Below are positions 19,501-26,046 of a stretch of DNA of 64,000 bases, piece by piece. Both the position numbers and the translations under genes were made by a program. Positions within the stretch are counted from its first letter, which is position 1; each line of letters starts with the position of its first letter. Origin of the DNA: Nostoc sp. CHAB 5844 (lineage in GTDB: Bacteria > Cyanobacteriota > Cyanobacteriia > Cyanobacteriales > Nostocaceae); the NCBI RefSeq assembly GCF_020829595.1, contig NZ_JAIVFW010000002.1, positions 186,001 to 250,000 of the forward strand, in the 5' to 3' direction. The notes beneath the pieces were generated by a model. The model made no database searches. It had not been told where the DNA came from and was given only the letters and a program-made list of their open reading frames with translations.

Positions 19501-19852
19501 TGATGCTTTAACAGATGTAGTAGCGGCTCGTTTGTCAAAGCTGATGAATAATGTAAGGCGTAGAACTGCTGAAGGAAAACCCACATTAACTTTAATTGAT
19601 GGTAAGTGGAAACCAGCCTTAACTTCAGAAGAAGAACGTCAAGCAATTTATGAGTTTTCTAAATATTTTGTCAAGGAGATTTTTGAGGGAAGTTTTAAAA
19701 GCGATCGCGCACGTTTAGCAGGTACTCAACTAAACTTAATTCGAGATACGTGTGAATACCTTTATCGCCTTGCAGATGATGAAGAACGTAAAGTACGTCC
19801 ACAAGATGAGCCTGACGAAATTCCTGAATTAGAACTGGAAACAGCAGTCTAA
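16535..19852 (+). CDS. cas10d: Cas10d (Csc3), large subunit of type I-D effector
   Basis: This 1105-residue protein is the signature subunit of subtype I-D. An acidic N-terminal tail (EEEQDVEDTEEDEDDE) precedes an HD-nuclease region: LLHDYEKFPDY places H156-D157. The C-terminal helical part contains the conserved KRQICSIWSIEIMLRQI and PVPPFISGADFEETV blocks. In type I-D, Cas10d carries the HD nuclease that works with the Cas3 helicase. The ATG overlaps the preceding toxin-like gene by one base, with GAGGGA upstream as ribosome-binding site. Confidence 0.9.
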   Translation: MDEFDDNLPEEEQDVEDTEEDEDDESPVKRELLTIRLFKEAVKKAQGNVGDRLIEKFADYVLSNLIQQLAGATAKGGKFFEITVPIINAKRAAIGKKQVDRRNAGDQSIVAHLLNGLFPSYRILKKLQAEDINTNPVKRYCEELQTSVFIAAYLLHDYEKFPDYTDWLEQKSIKHNWEEEPPKKSDAPNLGREYISKKILDFGLQHLLGEEWEELIDDIIEISSNAGVKSDADLGLIARGLNPLNDERLDSRIRQVLIDLVSLSDLFASVIKHPRDVEDGRLPTLLNKLSNHQFKFTYHSLSENRGILTNIFNNTLIAAYPLEFYTSLLYLPDGVVYLAKVDAPAIKTDKIPEQVIAKIKNLCAEKLKERQTGFNRDGKGFKFADYYWLFFDVVELMEVSIDAAARLLPDSKTASAEKRGESLQSYQAQGELAANLNLQLASEVRIDRLAEFGDILCRGIWGSWCEKVNDWQKQLPKNERKAIPDLDLTQKLAEYLELSAEIPAIRQIQFLKKTGGVPLDWYYLSAQYFRSHSGLSFTEILEVMKGMVNHAATLIRPILAEFHDLPDGWDDLKTYVNRVISLPAGAVIPPEPDSFLVELKRYNAAKVTGRGRENVCAISSSAYTVTEQMESATLFAPQVYSNRQILFNAQAAKRQICSIWSIEIMLRQILMNQTNAVGADFESRKYRYLYLYPIYFFTPETNKFLQLAYNQFARTRFDAEMRKHFIAENQVANFGIEDYQKVDSLLIKENLKPEDDRTFKTSFPEHETMTFFFLGLPPGREPTDTESWVTPAWLALALPLILDVKVVASESPVPPFISGADFEETVLLDGEHQAIRSLIKKDNYRLDSILSSSLEKREFSPLNALTAAYAIHLEVNRKKDGDPDWGKLADLARDLETSPLYVFHYLNKWLRKQDKIDSVSIAKVRLYLDFYYYFEPEGETVNQLRKLTELYRCFYRAKSQYAKANAILKPIDEAADVILKIDKAIASDADALTDVVAARLSKLMNNVRRRTAEGKPTLTLIDGKWKPALTSEEERQAIYEFSKYFVKEIFEGSFKSDRARLAGTQLNLIRDTCEYLYRLADDEERKVRPQDEPDEIPELELETAV

Positions 19853-19894
19853 TTTCTTCTTTTTTCAACTAATTAAATTCGGAGTAATTAAACC

Positions 19895-20923
19895 ATGAAA
19901 TTTCTCAAATCCCTCAATTCTAAATTTTTCCATGAAGCCATCCCTGCTAAACCGATGGGAAAATATGCTCATTTCATCACTATTCGTGTAACAGAATCTT
20001 ACCCTTTATTCCAGACAGATGGCGAATTAAATAAAGCTAGAGTTCGTGCGGGAATTGAAAACAAAGAACCTATTAGCCGATTGGCAATGTTCAAACGCAA
20101 ACAGTCAACCCCAGAACGTTTAACAGGAAGAGAACTGCTACGTAATTATAAAATTGGTGACTGGGAAAAATGCGACTATAACGTAGATTTCAGCAAAACA
20201 ACTCCTGATTGTATTCTCTATGGTTTTGCTATTGGTGATTCCGGTTCTGAAAAATCAAAAGTAGTTGTAGACACTGCTTATTCTATTACACCATTTGATG
20301 ATTCTCATCTCAACTTTACCCTCAACGCACCTTTTGAAAATGGTACAATGAGCCGTCAAGGGGAAGTAACCAGCCGGATTAATAGCCAAGATCACATCTT
20401 ACCTCAAGTCTTTTTTCCTAGTATTGTCACACTGAAAGATCCAACTGAAGCCGGATTTCTCTACGTTTTCAATAATATTCTCAGAACACGCCATTATGGA
20501 GCGCAAACTACACGTACTGGTAGGGTACGTAATGAATTAGTAGGAGTAATTTTTGCAGATGGTGAAATTGTGAGTAATCTGCTTTGGACACAAAAAATCT
20601 ATGACTTAATGCAGGAGAAAAAACAAGTAAATTTTCCTGATCCACTTAATGAAGATGATGTTTTAGAGGCTGCGACACAAGCTATTACTAATCTTATGTC
20701 TCAAGAGTGCATTTCTCATACTGATTTTATTGGTACATCTTTCACACCACTTTTGAGTGAAATTAAATCTATCACCAGTGATGAAACTCGACTGCAAGAA
20801 ATGTTGAATCAAGCAAATGTAGAATCATCTACTTATGCTCAGACATGGGTTTTAAAATCAGGTAAAAAAGAACTTAAGAAAGATACTAAGAATAATAAGA
20901 AAGCTGCTACTGTAACGGAGTAA
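19895..20923 (+). CDS. csc2: Csc2 (Cas7d), type I-D backbone subunit
   Basis: This 342-residue RAMP-fold Cas7 family protein binds the crRNA spacer in repeated copies. Recognised blocks include MGKYAHFITIRVTESYPLFQTDGELNKARV near the N-terminus (only part shown by motif: HFITIRVTESYPLFQTDGE), RLTGRELLRNYKI, and the glycine-rich FNNILRTRHYGAQTTRTGRV thumb region. A GGAG ribosome-binding site precedes the ATG, and the gene lies 42 bp after cas10d. Confidence 0.92.
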   Translation: MKFLKSLNSKFFHEAIPAKPMGKYAHFITIRVTESYPLFQTDGELNKARVRAGIENKEPISRLAMFKRKQSTPERLTGRELLRNYKIGDWEKCDYNVDFSKTTPDCILYGFAIGDSGSEKSKVVVDTAYSITPFDDSHLNFTLNAPFENGTMSRQGEVTSRINSQDHILPQVFFPSIVTLKDPTEAGFLYVFNNILRTRHYGAQTTRTGRVRNELVGVIFADGEIVSNLLWTQKIYDLMQEKKQVNFPDPLNEDDVLEAATQAITNLMSQECISHTDFIGTSFTPLLSEIKSITSDETRLQEMLNQANVESSTYAQTWVLKSGKKELKKDTKNNKKAATVTE

Positions 20924-20928
20924 GCAAG

Positions 20929-21636
20929 ATGGTATCAATTTACCGTTGTGAATTAGAACTCCACGATAGCTTATATTATGCCACGCGTGAAATTGGGAGA
21001 CTCTACGAAACAGAGCCAGTAATTCACAATTATGCCCTCTGCTATGCGCTAGGTTTAATTGATAGCGAAGTCTATTCTACAACCGTTGCGGAAGAACATT
21101 CATATCGCTATTTTTGCCCCGAACAAGTACCAAAATATGAGGAGCATTTAACGCCACTCAATAAACAAGGAATCTATGTTACTCCGGCGCGTGCAATTAC
21201 TCATACTGCTATTCTCAATACCTGGAAGTATGCTAACAACAACTATCACGTTGAGATGGAGAAAACGCAAAAAAATATCCCTAGTTTTGGTAGAGCGAAA
21301 GAAATCGCACCGGAAAGTATATTTGAGTTTTTTGTTATCTCCCAAAAAGAACTTAAATTACCAAAATGGATTCGTGTAGGTAAGTGGATGAGTAAGGCTG
21401 AAGTAACGGTTGAACAATTGCCTAAACCTCAAACTACTGAAGGTTTATTCACTTGCAAATCTCCTTTAAATCCTTTAGATGTGATTTTCACTAATCAAGT
21501 AATTAGCTACGATGTGGTGAATATGCCTCCAGTTAGTTTAATTCAAAATGTCCAAATGCGAGGGCAATACTACCAATTTACTGAGATGAAAGACATCAAA
21601 ATTCCGGTTCGGATGGCATATCATTTTCGTAGTTAA
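20929..21636 (+). CDS. csc1: Csc1 (Cas5d), type I-D effector subunit
   Basis: This 235-residue protein begins MVSIYRCELELHDSLYYATR and carries EIGRLYETEPVIHNYALCYALG, typical of Csc1, the Cas5-type subunit that caps the 5' handle of the crRNA. The start is 5 bp after the csc2 stop, with CGGAG upstream. No unusual features were seen. Confidence 0.92.
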   Translation: MVSIYRCELELHDSLYYATREIGRLYETEPVIHNYALCYALGLIDSEVYSTTVAEEHSYRYFCPEQVPKYEEHLTPLNKQGIYVTPARAITHTAILNTWKYANNNYHVEMEKTQKNIPSFGRAKEIAPESIFEFFVISQKELKLPKWIRVGKWMSKAEVTVEQLPKPQTTEGLFTCKSPLNPLDVIFTNQVISYDVVNMPPVSLIQNVQMRGQYYQFTEMKDIKIPVRMAYHFRS

Positions 21637-21660
21637 TTATTACTGTAATGCTCCCCACTC

Positions 21661-22272
21661 GTGAAACACTATCAGCAACAACCAAACGCCTTCCCCAGCG
21701 ACTATCTCAACCACTTGTGGGGAGAAATCCACGCTTGTCCTTACTTTGCTGTCAACAACCTCAACCGCGATTTTGTTGGAACTAAAGGATTTTCTGTGGT
21801 ATTCAGGCGATCGCACCTCTCTACAGTAGAGCAAAAATTCCCCTACTTCAAACCTTACCTAGATTTGGCTCTCCAGCCTAACTGTAACGCTTTTTACCTC
21901 AACCCCTTACTACTCAAAGAAGGTTCTCGCGTTGATCCGCACATAGATCGTTCTCTGCGTTCCTACTGCAAAACCATTGAACCGCCTACCTTTGTTAGCG
22001 TCCTCTATGTGCGCGTACCAGAAAACATGGAAGGGGGTGAACTGGTACTCAAATCGCACAAACGCCAACTTGGACAAATTAAACCGCAGATGAATACCCT
22101 ACTCTACTTTCAAGGTGATTTAACCCATTCTGTCAACGCTGTGAGAACCCCTGGAAATCGCCTGAGTTTAGTTTGCGAACAGTATACTTTAAGCGATACT
22201 GAACTCGTAGAAATACCAGAGTTTACCATTGAGTCAAGAACTACTCCGCTTAACACCAAAAAACGCAAGTAA
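21661..22272 (+). CDS. 2-oxoglutarate/Fe(II)-dependent oxygenase inside the cas operon
   Basis: The 203-residue protein has the full 2OG-Fe(II) facial triad: H94-x-D96 in DPHIDRS, distal H156 in GDLTHSV, and the 2OG-binding R167 in GNRLSLV, on a double-stranded beta-helix background (prolyl 4-hydroxylase-like). The frame begins at GTG 21661; the nearby ATG at 21648 is out of frame. It sits 24 bp after csc1 and 38 bp before cas6 in the same direction, so it should be expressed with the effector genes. This enzyme type is not part of the core I-D gene set. Possible substrates (a Cas protein, nucleic acid or a small molecule) cannot be told from sequence. Confidence 0.83.
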   Translation: MKHYQQQPNAFPSDYLNHLWGEIHACPYFAVNNLNRDFVGTKGFSVVFRRSHLSTVEQKFPYFKPYLDLALQPNCNAFYLNPLLLKEGSRVDPHIDRSLRSYCKTIEPPTFVSVLYVRVPENMEGGELVLKSHKRQLGQIKPQMNTLLYFQGDLTHSVNAVRTPGNRLSLVCEQYTLSDTELVEIPEFTIESRTTPLNTKKRK

Positions 22273-22310
22273 GTTTTGACTTTGGACTTTTAACTTTTGA
22301 CTTTTAAAAT

Positions 22311-23138
22311 ATGCCCCACAGCCTAGTTCTTAACCTGCTTCCGCAGTTGCCGATTCCGCCGCAGTATCTCACAGGTAGACATTTACACGCGTTATTTTTA
22401 ACTTTTGTCAGTTCTGTAGATCGAGAATTAGGCGATCGCTTACATGATTCTACCGCAGACAAAGCCTTCACCCTCTCCCCTCTACAAATTCATTCCCCCC
22501 TTTTTAAGGGGGGTAAGGGGGGATCTAAACTACACTGGGAACATCAACAACCAATTCCCACCGGAACACCCTGCTGGTGGCGCATCTCCTTATTAGATGA
22601 CACACTTTTTAGTAAACTGACGCAACTATGGCTAAATCTCAATCCCAGTCATCCTTGGCATCTCGGCCCAGCTGACTTGTATATTACCAGCATTCAAGGC
22701 ACACCCCAATCAACGCAACCTTGGGCAAACGCTTGTACCTACACTCAATTGTACGAGGAAGCAAGTGAAACTGAACGCTCTCTTAACCTTAGCTTTGCCA
22801 CACCTACCGCCTTTCGCCAAGGACAATATGACACCACCCTTCCTACGAGGGAATGTGTTTTCAACTCTCTTCTTTCGCGGTGGAATAAATATAGTGGCAT
22901 AGTATTTTCAGCAATTGCTCTTGAGTCAATATTTCCTTCATTTATTAACATTCATACGGAAATATTAGCTGATTCTCGCAGCAAATTTATTGGCATTATT
23001 GGCGAAGTTAACTATCGGCTTTTAGGTGAAATTGAACCTATACAAATTAAGCAACTTAACACCTTAGCTAACTTTGCGTTGTATGCAGGGGTCGGGCGTA
23101 AAACAACAATGGGTTTAGGTATGGTAAGAAGGTTATAG
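22311..23138 (+). CDS. cas6: Cas6 crRNA-processing endoribonuclease
   Basis: The 275-residue RAMP protein ends in the Cas6 glycine-rich loop YAGVGRKTTMGLGMVRRL. The N-terminal PQYLTGRHLHALFL contains candidate catalytic His residues. It cuts the repeat so that the crRNA carries the 8-nt handle ATTGAAAC, matching the repeat's 3' end in this array. Codons for about residues 60-71 (HSPLFKGGKGGSK) come from a C/G-rich genomic repeat present in frame at 22495-22522, which would add a surface loop. Confidence 0.9.
   Translation: MPHSLVLNLLPQLPIPPQYLTGRHLHALFLTFVSSVDRELGDRLHDSTADKAFTLSPLQIHSPLFKGGKGGSKLHWEHQQPIPTGTPCWWRISLLDDTLFSKLTQLWLNLNPSHPWHLGPADLYITSIQGTPQSTQPWANACTYTQLYEEASETERSLNLSFATPTAFRQGQYDTTLPTRECVFNSLLSRWNKYSGIVFSAIALESIFPSFINIHTEILADSRSKFIGIIGEVNYRLLGEIEPIQIKQLNTLANFALYAGVGRKTTMGLGMVRRL
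22495..22522. repeat. C6...G6...G6 genomic repeat inside cas6
   Basis: The run CCCCCC-TTTTTAA-GGGGGG-TAA-GGGGGG forms a hairpin-capable unit widely scattered in Nostocales genomes. Here it lies inside the cas6 coding sequence and keeps the frame open. Confidence 0.6.
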
Positions 23139-23301
23139 GGGACAGGTGACAGGTTACAGGTGATAGAAGATATGAGATGTAAGAAAGGAATAAGAGATGG
23201 ATTAGGGTTAGCGATGGTAGGTAAATGGGAAGACTACTTATATAGCAAAGTTATGTACAAACTTGCCGACTGTAACCTATAATCTGTAACCTCTAACCTA
23301 T
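23136..23301. repeat. ACAGGT/ACCTGT-type repeats flanking the four-helix-bundle gene
   Basis: After the cas6 stop the sequence GACAGGTGACAGGTTACAGG is followed by spacer DNA. Just before the next ATG comes the opposite orientation, TGTAACCTATAATCTGTAAC and CTCTAACCTATG. The two clusters are inverted relative to one another. Similar text recurs at 23711-23743 and 25488-25519, so the three acquisition-side genes are bracketed by one repeat family. Confidence 0.6.
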
Positions 23302-23665
23302 GAAAATAGAGTCACATCGAGATTTAATTGTCTGGCAAAAATCAATGGATATGGTAGTTCAGATATATCAATTAACTACCAATTTTCCATCTACTGAAAT
23401 ATATCGAATTACATCACAAATTACTCGTGCAGCAGTATCTGTACCTGCAAATATATCTGAGGGTCACGTACGCAGCAGTAGCAAAAATGATTATGCTCAT
23501 TTTCTTGCAGTATCTAAAGGCTCATTAATGGAAACAGAAACTTTATTGATGTTAACAATAAGACTCAATTATCTTTCTTCTGAACAAGCTAATCCAACAT
23601 TATCTTTGATTACAGAAATCAGCAAAATGCTCACAACTCGTCGCCACCGTATATTAAAAAGCTAA
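23300..23665 (+). CDS. Four-helix-bundle protein (23S rRNA intervening-sequence protein family)
   Basis: The 121-residue protein has the standard family pattern: DLIVWQKSMDMVVQIYQLT, FPSTEIYRITSQITRAAVS, VPANISEG, and a C-terminal helix with ISKMLTTRRHR. Members form pentameric four-helix bundles; they were first found inside 23S rRNA intervening sequences and are also common as free-standing genes in cyanobacteria. Its stop overlaps the cas4 start (TAATG). Repeats flank it on the cas6 side, suggesting that it arrived as a cassette. A role in CRISPR immunity is not established. Confidence 0.87.
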   Translation: MKIESHRDLIVWQKSMDMVVQIYQLTTNFPSTEIYRITSQITRAAVSVPANISEGHVRSSSKNDYAHFLAVSKGSLMETETLLMLTIRLNYLSSEQANPTLSLITEISKMLTTRRHRILKS

Positions 23666-24327
23666 TGAATAATCAAAACATCACTAATATTCTTTCACCT
23701 GAAATGCATCATTTGTCACCTCTAACCTATTACCTGTCACCTGATGAATATATTCCAATTGCAGCATTAAATCAATATGCCTACTGTACGCATCGCTGTT
23801 GGCGAATGTTTTGTGCCGGCGAATTTGTTGATAATCAATACACAATTGAAGGCACAACCTTACACGATCGCGTCCATACTATAGGAGAAGGACAGCGGGA
23901 AGAAACTTGGCAAATCCGGGCAATTTGGTTGAAGTCAGATAAATACAAACTGATTGGCAAAGCAGATTTAATCGAATTAGAAAACGGTGAATGCTATCCA
24001 GTAGAATACAAACGCGGACGCAAAGGCGAATGGGATAACGATGCATGGCAAGTCTGCGCTCAAGCCTTGTGTTTAGAAGAAATGACAGGCAAAACTATCA
24101 GCACAGGCTATATTTATTATGCATATTCACACCAACGTCAATTAGTAGAAATTAATGAAGAATTAAGACAAAGTGCGATCGCAACAATTGAAGCCGTCCA
24201 AACGCTTTTATTTACAGGCGCAATGCCCAAAGCCATCAAAACCAAACGCTGCGATGGATGTAGTTTATCTCCTCAATGCCTACCCCAATCAGCCGACAAA
24301 GTAAAACGCTACCAAGAAGCAAGCTAA
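23665..24327 (+). CDS. cas4: Cas4 exonuclease of the adaptation module
   Basis: RecB-like nuclease with an iron-sulphur cluster: the first Cys pair is in YCTHRCWRMF, and the C-terminal cysteines are in KRCDGCSLSPQC. Catalytic residues fit GKADLIE, YPVEYKRGRKG and the downstream Q of ICAQALCLEE-like text (VCAQALCLEE). Cas4 trims prespacers and checks the PAM with Cas1-Cas2. The first 27-odd residues, before DEYIPIAALNQYAYC, are partly encoded by an ACCTATTACCTGTCACC repeat, so the usual start region has been replaced; ATG 23704 is an alternative start. Confidence 0.9.
   Translation: MNNQNITNILSPEMHHLSPLTYYLSPDEYIPIAALNQYAYCTHRCWRMFCAGEFVDNQYTIEGTTLHDRVHTIGEGQREETWQIRAIWLKSDKYKLIGKADLIELENGECYPVEYKRGRKGEWDNDAWQVCAQALCLEEMTGKTISTGYIYYAYSHQRQLVEINEELRQSAIATIEAVQTLLFTGAMPKAIKTKRCDGCSLSPQCLPQSADKVKRYQEAS
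23711..23743. repeat. TAACCT/ACCTGT repeat at the cas4 5' end
   Basis: CACCTCTAACCTATTACCTG followed by TCACCTG belongs to the same family as the repeats around 23136-23301. It is translated as part of the Cas4 N-terminus (HLSPLTYYLSP). Confidence 0.55.
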
Positions 24328-24404
24328 ACATCTCAACGATTTAGTTGAGGGGATGCAAAAAAGCAAGCCGACAAAGTAAAACGCTACCAAGAAGCAAGCT
24401 AAAC
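24291..24404 (+). repeat. 39-bp duplication of the cas4 3' end
   Basis: Bases 24291-24329, which encode the last Cas4 residues (ADKVKRYQEAS) and the stop, are repeated exactly at 24366-24404. Between them a 6-bp perfect stem, CTCAAC-GATTTA-GTTGAG (24333-24350), is found. A copied tail of this kind suggests a replication slip or repair event in the cas4-cas1 gap. Confidence 0.85.
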
Positions 24405-24482
24405 CCTCCGCGAAACTCTGCGAGAACTCCGCGCCACTCTGCGTTAAAAAAACTCTCTTTTACCTCTAATAAGGAAACAATC

Positions 24483-25487
24483 ATGGGAACAGTTTACATC
24501 ACCCAAGAAGATGCCTTCATTGGCAAAATTGATGAACGTCTCAGCGTCAAATTTGAGAAAAAAACAATTCTAGATGTACCACTCATCAAGATAGAAGGTG
24601 TCGTAATTTTAGGACGCGCTACTGTCTCTCCTGCTGTTATTTCAGAACTACTAGAACGCAGCATTCCCCTAACATTCCTCACAGAAAATGGCCGTTATTT
24701 AGGACGCATAGAACCAGAAGTGACTAAAAATATATTTGTCCGCAAAGCCCAATGGCAAGCCGCTGGAGAATCAGCCCAAGCAATTCATATAGTCCAAGGG
24801 TTTGTACGTGGTAAATTGAAAAATTACCGTAACCTCCTCACTCGTCGCCAACGTGAATGTCCAGACATAGATTTATCTAAGAAGATTGCACAATTAGAAC
24901 AAGCGATCGCACCCATTGATTTCACACATAATATCAACTCACTGCGCGGTTTAGAAGGTGCTGGTAGTGCAGCTTATTTTGGTTGTTTTAATCAACTAAT
25001 AAAAAATGCAGAATTTCAATTTTCTCACCGCCTGCGCCGTCCACCAACCGATCCGGTGAATTCTTTACTCAGTTTTGGCTATTCATTATTGCGTCATGAT
25101 GTACAGGGGGCAATTAATATAGTGGGGTTTGATCCATATTTAGGATATCTGCATTGCGATCGCTACGGTAGACCCTCTCTCGCATTAGACTTGATGGAAG
25201 AATTTCGTCCCCTAATAGTAGATGCAGTAGTCTTATCTACCTTAAATAAACAACTGCTAACAACCGCAGATTTTGTCACAGAACCCTTAAGCGGTGCGGT
25301 TTCCCTCACACCCGAAGGACGAAAAACATTCTTGCGCTTATACGCCCAGAAAAAACAATCTGAATTTAAACATCCCGTGATGGGGCGCAAATGCACTTAT
25401 CAAGAAGCCTTTGAACTCCAAGCGCGATTACTAGCAAAATATCTCATGGGAGAAACCGAGAAATATCCACCTCTGGTTTTGAAATAG
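24483..25487 (+). CDS. cas1: Cas1 integrase
   Basis: The 334-residue metal-dependent spacer integrase has conserved catalytic text RGLEGAGSAAYFGCF (metal Glu), GYSLLRHDVQGAINIVGFDPYLGYLH (within it the catalytic His) and LALDLMEEFRPLIVDAVV. I chose ATG 24483 because it gives the usual start MGTVYITQEDAFIG and follows AAGGAAAC; an upstream extension to 24345 would encode only basic repeat-like sequence that runs through the duplicated cas4 tail. It works with Cas2 and Cas4 in adaptation. Confidence 0.94.
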   Translation: MGTVYITQEDAFIGKIDERLSVKFEKKTILDVPLIKIEGVVILGRATVSPAVISELLERSIPLTFLTENGRYLGRIEPEVTKNIFVRKAQWQAAGESAQAIHIVQGFVRGKLKNYRNLLTRRQRECPDIDLSKKIAQLEQAIAPIDFTHNINSLRGLEGAGSAAYFGCFNQLIKNAEFQFSHRLRRPPTDPVNSLLSFGYSLLRHDVQGAINIVGFDPYLGYLHCDRYGRPSLALDLMEEFRPLIVDAVVLSTLNKQLLTTADFVTEPLSGAVSLTPEGRKTFLRLYAQKKQSEFKHPVMGRKCTYQEAFELQARLLAKYLMGETEKYPPLVLK

Positions 25488-25519
25488 GTGAGAGGTTACA
25501 GGTGACAGGTTATAGGGGG
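25488..25519. repeat. ACAGGT-type repeat between cas1 and cas2
   Basis: GGTGAGAGGTTACAGGTGAC and AGGTTATAGGGGG repeat the motif found after cas6. It occupies most of the 42-bp cas1-cas2 gap. Confidence 0.5.
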
Positions 25520-25529
25520 AAATGTTCAA

Positions 25530-25835
25530 GTGAAAGACGAATTAAAAAAGAAAGTTGTTGTCTCCTACGATGTCCCAGAAGACAAACGTCGCACCAAAAT
25601 ACACAAAATCTTGAAATCTTATGGGCAATGGGTGCAGTATAGCGTGTTTGAATGCCAGCTTACCGAGACTCAATATGCCAAATTGCGATCGCGTTTGCAC
25701 AAATTAATTAAACCAGATACCGACAGCATCCGCTTTTACTTTCTCTGCGCTTGCTGTTTTGATAAAATCGAACGTATCGGCGGCGAACAACCCCGTGACG
25801 AAACCATTTTCTTTGCCGAATGCGCGGATGGGTAG
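25530..25835 (+). CDS. cas2: Cas2
   Basis: The 101-residue ferredoxin-fold protein contains VVSYDVPEDKRRTKIHKILK (with the conserved Asp after the first strand) and WVQYSVFECQLTETQYAKL. It dimerises and bridges two Cas1 dimers during spacer integration. The frame starts with GTG at 25530, giving VKDELKKKVVVSYDV. The stop codon lies in a 13-bp sequence that recurs inverted in the CRISPR leader. Confidence 0.93.
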   Translation: MKDELKKKVVVSYDVPEDKRRTKIHKILKSYGQWVQYSVFECQLTETQYAKLRSRLHKLIKPDTDSIRFYFLCACCFDKIERIGGEQPRDETIFFAECADG

Positions 25836-26046
25836 GTGTAAAAATTCAAGCTTGAGGAAAAATGGCTGTATTCCTTTTAGTACAAGCTTTTAGAGAAAAA
25901 TTAAATTAAAATCATCCGCGCACATTGTACAGTCTGGGTTTCAGCCATTATCCTTAAATCAATTGACATTCTCTACTGTTATAATCTACCCATCCGCGAA
26001 ACTGAACCTCGAAAACCAAATACAGACCGTCTTTCCGGCTCCCGCT
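25836..26046 (+). promoter_or_regulatory. CRISPR leader with extended -10 promoter
   Basis: The AT-rich 211-bp leader lies between cas2 and the first repeat. TG-n-TATAAT at 25977-25985 forms an extended -10 element; the TTGACA at 25963-25968 is only 11 bp away, so it is unlikely to act as the matching -35. The predicted transcript starts near 25992. CTACCCATCCGCG at 25986-25998 is the exact inverse of the end of cas2 (25823-25835), and CATCCGCG also occurs at 25913-25920. Confidence 0.55.

Noticed and set aside
24345-24482. 46-codon N-terminal extension of Cas1
   Set aside because: It is basic, repeat-like and includes the duplicated cas4 tail; the standard Cas1 start MGTVYIT begins at 24483.
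25963-25985. TTGACA and TATAAT as a normal sigma70 promoter in the leader
   Set aside because: The spacing is only 11 bp. The extended -10 (TGTTATAAT) alone is the better reading.
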